The notes: generated by a model not told the origin, from the letters alone. A DNA stretch of 64,000 nt from Gemmatimonadaceae bacterium (GCA_030835125.1 JAUQWM010000063.1:1-64000), one strand, 5' to 3'; shown: positions 41,694 to 52,358, numbered from the stretch's first letter. Numbers and translations are program-made.

Positions 41694-43916
41694 ATGAAGA
41701 TGCGCTTCCGTCACCTGCTGATTGCCGCGGCGTGTACCGCGTGCATTCCGGACCTCTCCGCGCGTACCGAGCTTGCCGAGTGGCAACAGCAGGCGCAGAA
41801 CGTCACGATCATCCGCGACGACTGGGGCATTGCCCACGTCTACGGAAAGACCGACGCCGACGCCGTGTTCGGGGCGATCTACGCGCAGGCCGAGGATGAC
41901 TTCAACCGCATCGAGACGAACTACCTGAACTCGATGGGTCGCCTGGCCGAAGCCGAGGGGGAGAGCCAGGTCTGGCGCGACCTGCGGATGAAGCTCTTCA
42001 TCGATCCTGCCGAGATGAAGAAGCTGTATGCCGCGGCGCCGGAAAGCCTGCGCAAGCTCATGGACGCCTGGGCGGACGGGCTCAACTTCTACCTCGCGAC
42101 CCATCCCGAGGTGAAGCCACGGGTGATCACGCGCTTCGAGCCCTGGATGCCCCTGACCTTCAGCGAGGGGAGCATCGGGGGAGACATCGAACGGGTGAAC
42201 CTGGGACAATTGGAGGCGTTCTATGGGCGGACGCCGACGCCGAGGGGCGACATCGAGAGGCCACAGGCCACAGGCCACAGGCCAGAGGACGTGCCGAGTC
42301 ACGAGTCACCAGTCACGAGTCACAATGACGAAGAACCCCGCGGCTCGAACGGCATCGTCATCGCACCGTCGAACACGGTGAACAAGGCCCCCCTGCTCCT
42401 GATCAACCCGCACACATCGTTCTTCTTCCGCTCCGAGCTGCAGATGGTGAGCGAGGAAGGCCTGAACGCGTACGGCGCCTCGACCTGGGGGCAGTTCTTC
42501 ATCTACCAGGGCTTCAGCGACAAGGCCGGCTGGATGCACACCTCGAGCAGCGTCGACAACATCGACGAGTATCTCGAGACGATCGTGCGCAAGGACGGCG
42601 GCCTGTTCTACCGGTACGGCAGCGAGGAACGGCCCGTGCAGGTGAAGACGGTGAGCGTTCCCTACCGGACCGCGACCGGGATGTCCGAGCGCACGTTCAC
42701 GGTGTATCGCACGCACCACGGACCGATCGTGCGCGAGGCGGACGGCAAGTGGGTCGCCATGCGCATAATGGAAGAACCGCTCAAGGCGCTGCAGCAATCG
42801 TGGGGACGCACCAAGGCGAGGAACCTGCGCGAGTACCTGCAGGTGATGGAGTTGCACACGAACTCCTCGAACAACACGCTGTTCGCGGACGCCGAGGGGA
42901 ACGTGGCATACCTGCATTCCAACTTCGTCCCGCGCCGCGACCCGAAGTTCAACTGGTCGCGTCCCGTGGACGGCAGCGACCCCGCCACCGACTGGAAGGG
43001 CGTCCACAGCGTCGACGAGAGCCCCAACGTGATCAACCCGAAGTCGGGGTGGGCGTACAACACGAACAACTTCCCGTACACGGCCGCCGGTCCGGACAGC
43101 CCGAAGCAGTCGGACTACCCGGCGTACATGGACGCCGGGTCGGAGAACGCGCGCGGCATCCACGCGATCCGCGTGCTCAAGGACAGGAAGGACTTCACGC
43201 TCAATTCGCTCCTCGCGGCGGCATTCGACAGCTACATGCCTGCGTTCGAGGGCTCCATCCCTCCCCTGCTGAAGGCGTGGGATGCCGCTCCGGCCGACCA
43301 TCCGCTGAAGGCGAAGCTGCGGGAGCCCATCGAGCAGTTGCGGGGTTGGGACTACCGGTGGGGCGTTTCGTCGGTCCCGACCTCGCTTGGCGTGTTCTAC
43401 GCGACGGCCGGCGGCGGGCGAGGCGGCCGCGGGGGACGCGCCGGCGGCGCGGCACCGGCACTCCCCGAGTCGGAGCGCATGCTCCAGGCCCTGTCCTCGG
43501 CCGTCGACCGCCTGACGAATGACTTCGGAAGCTGGAAGACGCCGTGGGGCGAGATCAACCGCTTCCAGCGCATCAGCCCGGAGATCGTGCACCCCTTCGA
43601 CGACACGAAGCCCAGCATCCCCGTGATGTTCACGTCGGCCGCCTACGGGTCGCTGGCGTCCTTTGGTGCGTCGCCGAAGCCGGGCACGAAGAAGTGGTAC
43701 GGCACCAGCGGCAACAGCTTCGTCGCCGTGGTGGAGTTCGGAAAGGACAGCGTGCGGGCGCGGGCGGTGAGCGCCGGCGGCGAGAGCGGCGACCCGACGT
43801 CGAAGCACTTCAACGACCAGGCGACTCGTTATGCGACGGGGAACCTGCGGACCGTCTACTTCTACCGCGCGCAGCTCCGAGGGCACACGGAGCGGGAGTA
43901 CCAGCCGGGGAAATAA
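41694..43916 (+). CDS. Penicillin acylase / AHL-acylase family Ntn hydrolase
   Basis: IIRDDWGIAHVYGKTDADAVFGAIYAQAEDDFNRIE; nucleophile region RGSNGIVIAPSNT; INPHTSFFF. Confidence 0.92.
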   Translation: MKMRFRHLLIAAACTACIPDLSARTELAEWQQQAQNVTIIRDDWGIAHVYGKTDADAVFGAIYAQAEDDFNRIETNYLNSMGRLAEAEGESQVWRDLRMKLFIDPAEMKKLYAAAPESLRKLMDAWADGLNFYLATHPEVKPRVITRFEPWMPLTFSEGSIGGDIERVNLGQLEAFYGRTPTPRGDIERPQATGHRPEDVPSHESPVTSHNDEEPRGSNGIVIAPSNTVNKAPLLLINPHTSFFFRSELQMVSEEGLNAYGASTWGQFFIYQGFSDKAGWMHTSSSVDNIDEYLETIVRKDGGLFYRYGSEERPVQVKTVSVPYRTATGMSERTFTVYRTHHGPIVREADGKWVAMRIMEEPLKALQQSWGRTKARNLREYLQVMELHTNSSNNTLFADAEGNVAYLHSNFVPRRDPKFNWSRPVDGSDPATDWKGVHSVDESPNVINPKSGWAYNTNNFPYTAAGPDSPKQSDYPAYMDAGSENARGIHAIRVLKDRKDFTLNSLLAAAFDSYMPAFEGSIPPLLKAWDAAPADHPLKAKLREPIEQLRGWDYRWGVSSVPTSLGVFYATAGGGRGGRGGRAGGAAPALPESERMLQALSSAVDRLTNDFGSWKTPWGEINRFQRISPEIVHPFDDTKPSIPVMFTSAAYGSLASFGASPKPGTKKWYGTSGNSFVAVVEFGKDSVRARAVSAGGESGDPTSKHFNDQATRYATGNLRTVYFYRAQLRGHTEREYQPGK
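42258..42328. repeat. In-frame repeat insertion (GGCCACA)n + GTCACGAGTCAC in the acylase gene
   Basis: aggccacaggccacaggccacaggccagaggacgtgccgagtcacgagtcaccagtcacgagtcacaatgac. Confidence 0.8.
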
Positions 43917-44070
43917 TGCAGAGTGCAGAGTGCAGATCGCAGATTGCGGAGTGCACCGCACCCAACGACACCTGGCGTCGGCATGGTCGCGATCCAGCCA
44001 GCCCCGGCGCGCCGAATGGCCGGGGCAATCCGCCTCTTTGTGCCTTGCACTCTGCGCTCTGCGCTTCGCC
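43917..44070. repeat. GCAGAGT repeat arms in inverted orientation after acylase stop
   Basis: tgcagagtgcagagtgcagatcgcagattgcgg ... ttgcactctgcgctctgcgc. Confidence 0.7.
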
Positions 44071-44085
44071 GTGAGGGGTCACTGA

Positions 44086-45219
44086 ATGCCGTACGCCAGC
44101 ATCACCGGTTGGGGCGAGGGTATGCCTCCCGCCGTCCTGTCCAACGAGGACCTCTCCACCTTCCTGGACACGTCCGACGAGTGGATCATCACCCGGACGG
44201 GAATGAAGGAGCGCCGGGTCTCGCACGTGTCGGCGATCGAGATGGCGACCGTCGCGGCATCCCGGGCGCTGGCCTGTGCCGGCCTCGATCCGGCTGACCT
44301 GGACCTCATCATCTATGGCGGCTGCAGCAACGAGGAGGCCGTCCCGAACAGCGCCTCGGGCGTGCAGGTGGCGCTCGGTGCGACACGCGCGGCATCGATC
44401 GACCTCAACACCGCCTGCACCAGCTTCCTCTATGGGTTGACGACGGCCACGGCGATGATCCGCACGGGAGTCGTGCGCAACGCGGTCGTGATCGGGGTGG
44501 AGCTGATCAGCCGCTACATGGACTGGAGCAACCGGAACGTGGCGGTGCTGTTCGGGGACGGGGCCGCCGCGGTCGTGCTGCAGGCCACCGATCGCGAGGA
44601 AGGCGTCATCGGCAGCGTGCTGGGGTGCGACGCCGAGTCGCGAGCCAGCCTTCGGGTCCGCGGTGTGGGCTGCGGCTATGCCGGCAAGGGCATCACGTTC
44701 GGCGATACGCTCTGGGACTTCGACGGCCAGGTGATCTTCAAGCACGCCGTGAAGGGCATGAGCGACGCCTCCGGCAAGGTACTGGCGAATTGCGGAGTCA
44801 CCGCCGACCAGGTGGACCTGGTGGTGCCGCACCAGGCAAACCTGAGGATCATCGAGGCGGTGGCGAAGTACGCCGGGGTCCCGATGGAAAAGGTCATCGT
44901 CACGGTGCACAAGTACGGCAACATGAGCGCGGCCACGGTGCCGGTCAGCCTGGTCGAAGCGCTCAGCCTCGGGCGCATCAGGCCCGGAAGCCTGATCCTG
45001 ATGCCGGCGTTCGGCGGGGGACTGACCTTTGCGGCCCTCCTGGTGCGATGGGGAGAGCGAGTCACGCCGTTGGGCACGTCACCACGTTCGCTGAGCCCGA
45101 ACACGAAGACGGCGCTGGAACTGGTGAGCGAGATCAGGGCGACGCAGGATCCGCATGGGCGGTCCAGGGCGGGGCTGATGGGAGTACGCTTTGTCGAGGA
45201 GGGACGGGGGGCTGGTGGC

Positions 45220-45222
<3 letters not shown>
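44086..45222 (+). CDS. 3-oxoacyl-ACP synthase III family protein
   Basis: TSDEWIITRTGMKERR; IDLNTACTSFLYGL; VVPHQANLRIIEAV; HKYGNMSAATVPVSL. Confidence 0.92.
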
Positions 45223-45330
<108 letters not shown>

Positions 45331-45335
45331 CTCCC

Positions 45336-45791
45336 ATGCCCCTCGCCCGCCTACTGCTGCCGGTCCTGATGCTCCTGGGAAGCACGACCGCCGCGGCCCA
45401 GGCCACTCGCTTCGGCCAGTGGAAGCTCAAGTCGGACGCGCCGGCGCCCCAGAGCAACATCATGACCTACGAGCCGTTCGGCGCCGGCGGCATGAAAGTC
45501 ACGGTCCAATCCGTGAACGCGCGCGGCGAGAAGACCGAATGGTGGTACACGACCGACTTCGACGGAAAGGACATGCCGGTCACGGGAAGCACCGGCACTA
45601 CCCACACCTCGGTCCGGGTGATCAATGACCGCATCAACGAAATCGTGAACAAGCGGGATGGCCGGGTGACGCAGATCCTGACCAATGTCCTCTCACCGGA
45701 CGGCAATACGATCGCGGTCATCTACATGCGCGACGACGGCACTGGGCACACCACGGCCGTCTCGTTCGCCACGTACGAGCGAATCCGGTAG
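45336..45791 (+). CDS. Hypothetical secreted protein
   Basis: Signal peptide MPLARLLLPVLMLLGSTTAAAQA. Confidence 0.65.
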   Translation: MPLARLLLPVLMLLGSTTAAAQATRFGQWKLKSDAPAPQSNIMTYEPFGAGGMKVTVQSVNARGEKTEWWYTTDFDGKDMPVTGSTGTTHTSVRVINDRINEIVNKRDGRVTQILTNVLSPDGNTIAVIYMRDDGTGHTTAVSFATYERIR

Positions 45792-45862
45792 GTCGGCGTC
45801 AGGCGCGGCATCTCTCCTCGCGCGGCTCCCGGTCTGATGGATCCCCGAGACGCGCGCGGTGG

Positions 45863-46564
45863 TCAGCGTCCGCTTCCCGAAATCGTGAACGGCGCAGTGA
45901 GGGTGAGCAGCACCGGGGAACCGAGGCTCACCACCACATCACGGCTCGCCGTCTGCGCGGCCACCGCGGCACCACCGACGGCCCCAACCGCGCCGCCAAT
46001 GACCGTGCTCCGGGTGTCCCGGCCGATCACCTGACCGGCCGCGGCCCCAACCGCGGTCCCGACCCCGACCTTCACCACCTCGGCCTTGCCGATACCGCGA
46101 CCCTCGAGGCTGTGGGGCACTGAGGTCACGCGACCCGGCAGGGAGTAGGTCCTGCCCCGGATCGTCGCAGAGGTCACGCTCAGCGCGAGCTTCCCATCCT
46201 GATCGCTCCGGCTCGTCGCCGGCGCGAGCTCCGTGATGAGCAGGTCAACCGTGGCTCCGCTGGGGATGACCACGCGCCCGCCCCCGTCCTTCACGTCGGC
46301 CGTGACGGTGATCGTGACCGTCTCACCGGCCTTGCTGGTGCGCGAGGAGATGGTCCGGCCCCAGGTGGCGTCGATGCGCGTGCCGGTACCGAGCGTTCGC
46401 ATGCCGGTAGCCTCCACGTCCGGCCCGTCATTCCGGCGACTGGCGCGGTCGCTGGGCAGGAGTTCGAGGTTGCGACCGGAGTCGCGCGAGGCGGCATCGA
46501 GGTCTCCACGCGTGCAGCCGACCAGTCCGGACAACGCCACCACCGCCAACATCGTGTTTCGCAT
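45863..46564 (-). CDS. Lipoprotein with C-terminal glycine-zipper-like segment
   Basis: MLAVVALSGLVGCTRGDL; GVGTAVGAAAGQVIGRDTRSTVIGGAVGAVGGAAVAA. Confidence 0.7.
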   Translation of the reverse strand: MRNTMLAVVALSGLVGCTRGDLDAASRDSGRNLELLPSDRASRRNDGPDVEATGMRTLGTGTRIDATWGRTISSRTSKAGETVTITVTADVKDGGGRVVIPSGATVDLLITELAPATSRSDQDGKLALSVTSATIRGRTYSLPGRVTSVPHSLEGRGIGKAEVVKVGVGTAVGAAAGQVIGRDTRSTVIGGAVGAVGGAAVAAQTASRDVVVSLGSPVLLTLTAPFTISGSGR

Positions 46565-46659
46565 TTGCTCTCTCCAGAAGGGGAACGCAGCCGGACGCGG
46601 TTGCCCACGTCCGCTGCTCTGCTGCCCCGGGGGCCGGTCCTACGCCCCCGGCGCACACC

Positions 46660-47727
46660 CTACATCTTCGGCGGCAACAGATAATCCGAAGCCACCAGCA
46701 GTCGGAACTCGGCGCGTCGGTTCTGCGCCTGCGCATCCGTGGTCGTTCCGGCCGCGATAGGCTTCGACTCGCCACGACTCGCAATCTCGATCCGGACGGG
46801 ATCGACACCCTTGCTCACGAGGTACGCCTTCGCGGCATCGGCGCGACGTCCCCCGAGCGCCAGGTTGTACGCATCCGTCGCGCGCTCGTCGGTATTCCCG
46901 ACAATGACGATGCGCATCGCCGGGTTGCTCCTGAAGATCTCGAGCTTGCTGTCGAGCGTGACCTTGGCGGAGTCGCTGAGGAGTGAACTATCGGTCGCGA
47001 AGTGGATCATCTCGCGCATGGTCGCCAGGGCGATCATTGACGACGCGGCTACCGGCGTGTCCAGGGTCGGACGCGACAGCGAGTCACGCAGCGCCCCGTA
47101 TTGCGATGCGATCAGTCGCAGGCGGCGCTGTTCCGTCGCGCTGACGGAATCCTCGCGCATCACCGCGGGAGCCGGCGGACCGACCACCGTGACCGTCTGC
47201 ACGCGCGTTACCGGCTGGCGGAAGAGGCTGATGCCGGCCCGGAACCCGGTGTTGGTGTCCTTGCGCTTCGTCATGTAGTCGGTGATGGCATCCACCCGAA
47301 GGGCAGCCCGATCGCCGAGGGCAAGCTTGGCGCCGAGCAGGCCGCTGACGCCGTAACTCGATCGCGTGCCGTAGTCCGTGTTGACCGCACCGGCGGCAAT
47401 CACCCACGACAGTCGTCCGATGACGAGCGGGGTCAGCGCCAACCGGGCCGACAACGACGTCACGTGAGCGTCACTGGACAGGCCGACCGGCCGGCCCGCG
47501 CCCATGCCGCTGCCATCGAGCTCGATGGCCCAGCGCGGATCGAGGAAGGCGCCGATCCGCAGGCCGCCGCCGGAGCCGTTGTTCAGGCTCAGGCTGTTGT
47601 CGTATGAGGTCGCGCCGCCGAAGGCACCCATCTCGATCGTGCCGCGACGCTGGGCCTGCACCGGGGACGCGGCCATGAGCGCGGCGACTCCGAGGGCGAT
47701 GATTCTGTAGGACATGTTGTTCTCCAT
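46660..47727 (-). CDS. OmpA-family protein (beta-barrel + OmpA C domain)
   Basis: MRIVIVGNTDERATDAYNLALGGRRADAAKAYLVSKGVDPVRIEIASRGES. Confidence 0.9.
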   Translation of the reverse strand: MENNMSYRIIALGVAALMAASPVQAQRRGTIEMGAFGGATSYDNSLSLNNGSGGGLRIGAFLDPRWAIELDGSGMGAGRPVGLSSDAHVTSLSARLALTPLVIGRLSWVIAAGAVNTDYGTRSSYGVSGLLGAKLALGDRAALRVDAITDYMTKRKDTNTGFRAGISLFRQPVTRVQTVTVVGPPAPAVMREDSVSATEQRRLRLIASQYGALRDSLSRPTLDTPVAASSMIALATMREMIHFATDSSLLSDSAKVTLDSKLEIFRSNPAMRIVIVGNTDERATDAYNLALGGRRADAAKAYLVSKGVDPVRIEIASRGESKPIAAGTTTDAQAQNRRAEFRLLVASDYLLPPKM

Positions 47728-48186
47728 GAAGAGCTCCTGGTGGTGCTGAGGACCTGCCGGAGGGACGCTCGACGGAGGCTCGGGTCGAGGGCCCTGCGTG
47801 TTGACGCGTGCCGCTATGGAAGCCGTGGGTGCAGCACAGCCCGACCTGGTCGGGTCGTTAGGTACGGCGCGTTCCTGCGCGCCCGCTGCTCCCTGGTGTT
47901 GGTCCGATAACCTTCTGCGCGACGCGGCCCGGTCGAACGATCGGTGGGCTCGCTGCGTCGGGCGTTGGCGGCGGTGCTGCTTCCTGGTCGGCCGCGCCAG
48001 TGGCGTGCTATTGCGGTACTGGAGGGCTCATGCTCCTCTCACCGCGAAGTCGCCGTTGCCATTCCCCGTGGGGAGGCGGTATCCCCAATGGTAATCCGTG
48101 CTCCGCCACTTCCCTATCGCTCGTTGGGATGACGAAGGAGCGACGCGTGGTCATTCCCGGGGACGGACCCCCGGTCGACCGGACCG

Positions 48187-49389
48187 CTACGCCACTGTTA
48201 TTGCCAGCGGAAGCAGGACCCGGAACTCACTGCCGGTGCCGGGCCCGGCGCTGTGCGCCTCGACGCTGCCGCCATGCAGCTCGACAATCCGCCTCACGAT
48301 ATTGAGTCCCAGCCCCAGGCCACGGCTCGCGTGGCTCCTCGCGCTCTCCCCCCGCGTGAAGAGATCGAACACGAGAGGCACCAGCTCGGCCGCGATCCCG
48401 ATTCCGGTGTCGGTAACCCGCAACTCCACCCGCGCCTGCGCCTGGCTGACGCTGACCGTGATGTCTCCACCGTCCGGCGTGTAGTTGGCGGAGTTGCTCA
48501 CCAGGTTCACCACCACCTGCTCGAGCCGGATCACGTCGGCATCCAGCCACACGGGTTCGGCCGGAAGCTGCACGGCAACCCGGTGCATGCGGTGGGCATG
48601 AGCCATCATCACGGCCTCCACGGCGCGCCGCACCACCCCCCGCAGGTCCACCCGGCTTGGCCGAAGGCGCATGCGCCCGGTGCCGATCCCGGAAATCTCC
48701 TGCAGGTCATCCACGAGCCGGGACAGGTGACCTACCTGGCGTTCGATGAGCGTGCGCGCCTTGTCCGTGGCCTCAATGTCCCGTGCCGGCGACAGCCGAA
48801 GGACCATCAACGCATTCGCAACGGGAGCCAGCGCGTTGCGCAGCTCGTGCGACAGCATCGCCATCGATTCATTCTTGTGGCGGTCCGCCACCGCCAGTTC
48901 CTCCGCCTGAGCTACGGCGTGCAGGTTCGCGCGCTTCCGTTCCGTGATGTCGCGCACGTGGCACTGGATCACCTGGCCGTCGCCTTCCTCATAGCGGTTG
49001 GTGACCACCTCGACGTCAATGCCATCGGGATACGCCGTGCTCTGGAGGAACAGGTCCTCATGTCGAACGAAGCGTGGTTCGCGAAGCTCGCGTACGATCT
49101 CGCGGCTCCGCCCGGCGTCCCGGAGGAGGCCGACTTCCCACAGCTCCTTTCCAAGGAGGGCATCATGGGAGAGGCCCAGCAGGGTCGTCATGAAGGGGTT
49201 GGCGTCGAGGATCTGCCCGGTCGTCGCGTCAAGGATGAGTATGCCGTCATGCGCGGTTGCGAAGAGTCGCTGATACCTGAGCTCGGTGCCGGGGCGGACG
49301 CTCAACCCGCCGCGCGGCGCGGCCCCGGGCCTGGCTCCGGACTGGCTCCGCTGACCGCGCTGGATCTTTCCGTCGGGATCGAGACTCAT
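48187..49389 (-). CDS. PAS-domain sensor histidine kinase (soluble)
   Basis: LSHELRNALAPVANALMVL; NLVSNSANYTPDGG; DTGIGIAAELVPLVFDLFTRG; GLGLGLNIVRRIVELHGGSVEA. Confidence 0.92.
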   Translation of the reverse strand: MSLDPDGKIQRGQRSQSGARPGAAPRGGLSVRPGTELRYQRLFATAHDGILILDATTGQILDANPFMTTLLGLSHDALLGKELWEVGLLRDAGRSREIVRELREPRFVRHEDLFLQSTAYPDGIDVEVVTNRYEEGDGQVIQCHVRDITERKRANLHAVAQAEELAVADRHKNESMAMLSHELRNALAPVANALMVLRLSPARDIEATDKARTLIERQVGHLSRLVDDLQEISGIGTGRMRLRPSRVDLRGVVRRAVEAVMMAHAHRMHRVAVQLPAEPVWLDADVIRLEQVVVNLVSNSANYTPDGGDITVSVSQAQARVELRVTDTGIGIAAELVPLVFDLFTRGESARSHASRGLGLGLNIVRRIVELHGGSVEAHSAGPGTGSEFRVLLPLAITVA

Positions 49390-49616
49390 CAGGCGTTCCT
49401 TTCGAAGACGTTGACGGTTGATCCGTTGACCTTCGCCAGGGCGCGTGCCCATGGGCCCACACGCCGCCCCGTGCTGAGGCTGCAAGATGTGGTGCCTGCG
49501 TCGGCGCACCAAGAATGAAAAGGATGGACTTACCCGTGGGCGGGATGGAAGAACCTGCTCCATCGCCCGAGCGATGCTCGGGCCGCGCGGCCCGGCCCGG
49601 CGTTCCGACCTGACGC

Positions 49617-50384
49617 CTACTTCGCGAACGCCTTCGACCCGCCGGAGGCGTGACTGAACGCAGCCACCTCGAGGCGGCTGTGCAGGGCGAGCTTCTCCAG
49701 CACGTTATGCACGTGACTCTTCACCGTGTGCACCGCGATGTGAAGCCGGCTGGCAATCTCCTTGTTGCTGAGTCCCTCGCCGAGCAGGTCGATGACCTGT
49801 CGCTCCCGGGTCGTCAGGCGGACGGCATCGACGACCAGCGCCGGGTCCTTCCGGGCAACGTTCTGGACGATCTGGGAGAACAGCGAGTTCGTCAGCTGGG
49901 ACGGAAGGACTTGTGCCCCGCCGGCGACGGCCCGGATGGTCGCAAAGAACTCCTCGAACGACGCGTCCTTCATGACGAACCCGGAGGCGCCGGCCCGGAC
50001 ATAGTGGGCCACGTCCTCCTGACTGGGCAGGAGTCCCATCACGATCACCTTCGCCTGCGGCACTTCACCATGCACCGTCGCGGTCAGGCTCAGGCTATCG
50101 TGCCCCTCCAGTCCGAAATCGACGAGGACGATGTCGGGCTTGGCCTCCCTGACCTTCTCCAGGGCCTCGTTCGCGTCAGCCGACGCCGCCAGGACCTTGA
50201 AGCCCGGCTGCCGGCGGACCATCGCGACAATCCCCTCGCGCAGGAGCCGATTGTCGTCGATGAGGACGAGCGCAATCGGGTCGACCTCGCCACCGGAAGG
50301 GGCGGGGCGTCCGGAATTCGGTTTCACGGACTTCGACTTCGTGGCCCCCGTCGCGGTGCGTTTCGCGGGACGGCGTGGAGTCAT
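49617..50384 (-). CDS. NarL/LuxR-family response regulator
   Basis: VLIDDNRLLREGIVAMV; LTTRERQVIDLLGEGLSNKEIASRLHIAVHTVKSHVHNVLEKL. Confidence 0.93.
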   Translation of the reverse strand: MTPRRPAKRTATGATKSKSVKPNSGRPAPSGGEVDPIALVLIDDNRLLREGIVAMVRRQPGFKVLAASADANEALEKVREAKPDIVLVDFGLEGHDSLSLTATVHGEVPQAKVIVMGLLPSQEDVAHYVRAGASGFVMKDASFEEFFATIRAVAGGAQVLPSQLTNSLFSQIVQNVARKDPALVVDAVRLTTRERQVIDLLGEGLSNKEIASRLHIAVHTVKSHVHNVLEKLALHSRLEVAAFSHASGGSKAFAK

Positions 50385-50600
50385 GATGCCTCGTCGATTG
50401 CGGGTCCCGAACGCGCAGAATGCTCCAAGGCGAGGCCCCGAAGCATCCCATTTTTTGTGCCTCTATACCTACGTGCCGCAGCAGCGCGCCGCAATCGGGT
50501 CCCCACCCGGAGGGAATCGTTTCGGCATGCGCTCCTTCAGCAGGGCGGAATATCCAGCGCATAACGGCGGACCTCACCGTAAGGCCAACCGGGGTCCTCG

Positions 50601-50810
50601 TCAGTCGGCCTTCAGGCGCCGGCCTCGCGGGTCCACGCCCTCACCGTCCACCCTTATTACGGCCCGCCCCTCGATCGCGTTCATCGGGCCGCTGTGCTTT
50701 TCGCGCTTCTTCGCACTGGCATCAGCGTCACTGCCGGACCGCTTCGCCCATTGTGCCCGCAACTTCCCCTTGAACTGCATCCAGTTCCCCTCAGTCGTCC
50801 GGTCGTTCAT
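50601..50810 (-). CDS. CsbD-family-like stress protein (69 aa)
   Basis: MNDRTTEGNWMQFKGKLRAQWAKRSGSDAD. Confidence 0.75.
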   Translation of the reverse strand: MNDRTTEGNWMQFKGKLRAQWAKRSGSDADASAKKREKHSGPMNAIEGRAVIRVDGEGVDPRGRRLKAD

Positions 50811-51026
50811 GACCTGCTTCCTCCATGCCTCATGGTGTTGACGGATACGCGACCTGCATGGCGTTCGACAGGGCCATGGCCCCGTGCGGCCCGTACCCGC
50901 GAGAGAATTCCAGCGTTGCCACGTCCAGCACGCGGAGGCATTCGGCGAAGACGCCCCGCGAGGCCCCATCGCCGGGACGAGCGCCGTTGAGCCTGGCGAC
51001 GTCCGGCGTCCGGCAGGTATCCGACG

Positions 51027-51689
51027 CTATTTCGCCGCGGAGGAGAAGATGGCCACCTCGACACGGCGGTTCATCTGGCGGCCGGCCTCGGTTTCGTTGG
51101 ACGCCAGCGCCTCCAGTTCCCCCTTGCCTGACGAGTGCAGCCGGCCGGCATTGACGCCCTGGCCCGCCAGGTAGCCGGAAGCCGAGTTCGCGCGGCGCGA
51201 GGACAGGTCCTGGTTGTAGGCCGTGCTGCCCAGGGCATCGGTGTGGCCGACGATGAGCAGGTCGGTGTTCGCGTACTTCTTCAGGCTGATCGCGAGATTC
51301 CGGAGGTTCTGTCCCGCCTCGGGACGGATCGCGTCGGAGTCGAAATCGTACAGGAGGCCCGAGGCGAAGGTGACCTGGATCCCCTCCCCCACGCGCTCGA
51401 CCACCGCACCGGGGATCTCGAGCTGCAGTTCCTTCGCCTGTTGGTCCATCTGGTGACCGATGATGGCCCCGGCGGCGCCACCCACGACGGCACCGATGAT
51501 GGCGCCTCGCGCGGTCGACCCGGTGTTCTTCCCGACCACGCCGCCGACCGCTCCGCCCGCGGCCGCACCGATGACGGCGCCCTTCTCCTTGCGACTCATG
51601 GACGCGCACGCGGACGAGGCGAAGGTGGCGACGAGCAACGCGTGGAGCAGCACGCGATGCGACGCCCTGGAGGTCCTGATGGTACGCAT
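51027..51689 (-). CDS. OmpA-family lipoprotein with glycine zipper (YiaD-like)
   Basis: ATFASSACASMSRKEKGAVIGAAAGGAVGGVVGKNTG; FDSDAIRPEAGQNL; VGHTDALGSTAYNQDLSSRRANS. Confidence 0.92.
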   Translation of the reverse strand: MRTIRTSRASHRVLLHALLVATFASSACASMSRKEKGAVIGAAAGGAVGGVVGKNTGSTARGAIIGAVVGGAAGAIIGHQMDQQAKELQLEIPGAVVERVGEGIQVTFASGLLYDFDSDAIRPEAGQNLRNLAISLKKYANTDLLIVGHTDALGSTAYNQDLSSRRANSASGYLAGQGVNAGRLHSSGKGELEALASNETEAGRQMNRRVEVAIFSSAAK

Positions 51690-52061
51690 TGGGAGCACTC
51701 GGGAGTGGGAGAGTCGGGATGACGCATGGCATGAGGTGACCGCGCGCCGGTCCAGCCAGAAGACGTTAGGTGTCCTGAAGTCCCGCCACCATCGCTCGTG
51801 ATGCGGACGGGAACCTCCATCGGATGGTGGAGGCATGACCCGCCGGCAGGCCGGTGTCGTTGCGCCGGACGCGGAACGGCCTCGACCGAAGATCGCTCCC
51901 ACGAGCGATGGTTCCCCGACCGCCGTGCCGCCAGACTCCATCACACGAATTGCCGGGATACCGTGCCTTCGAGCCGGACCTCGAGGCCATTCGTTGCTGT
52001 CTTGCGGAACGACGGGCCGCGCGGCGACCGCCGGCGGCTTGTCCTCACTCGTGGAGTCATC

Positions 52062-52322
52062 GTGGACCTCATCACCTGGCTTATCGTCGGACTCGTCGCC
52101 GGATTGCTGGCCAGTGCCGTCGTCGGTGGCATCGGCCACGGCCTCCTTGGGGACATCGCCGTCGGCGTGATCGGGGCGGTGCTCGGCGGCTGGATCTTCA
52201 GCACGCTTCAGATTGCGCTGCCCGTGGGCGGATTGCCGGGCACAATCCTGGTGGCGTTCATCGGCGCCGTGGTGCTCCTCGCGATCATCCGGATGGCGCG
52301 CCGGCGCCGGCCCCTGACGTAG
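52062..52322 (+). CDS. GlsB/YeaQ/YmgE family membrane protein
   Basis: GTG start; VDLITWLIVGLVAGLLASAVVGGIGHGLLGDIAVGVIGAVLGGWIFS. Confidence 0.85.
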   Translation: MDLITWLIVGLVAGLLASAVVGGIGHGLLGDIAVGVIGAVLGGWIFSTLQIALPVGGLPGTILVAFIGAVVLLAIIRMARRRRPLT

Positions 52323-52358
52323 GTCCCGCGTGCCTCCCACCCTTTCGAAGGCTCCACC

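Noticed and set aside
42306-43961. 551-aa minus-strand ORF antisense to the penicillin acylase
   Set aside because: Antisense artefact; plus-strand Ntn-hydrolase motifs are unambiguous.
47730-48180. 450-bp gap upstream of the OmpA gene with short ORFs and GC-rich inverted segments
   Set aside because: No convincing ORF, tRNA or known RNA structure by eye; could be a regulatory or ncRNA locus but I cannot support it.
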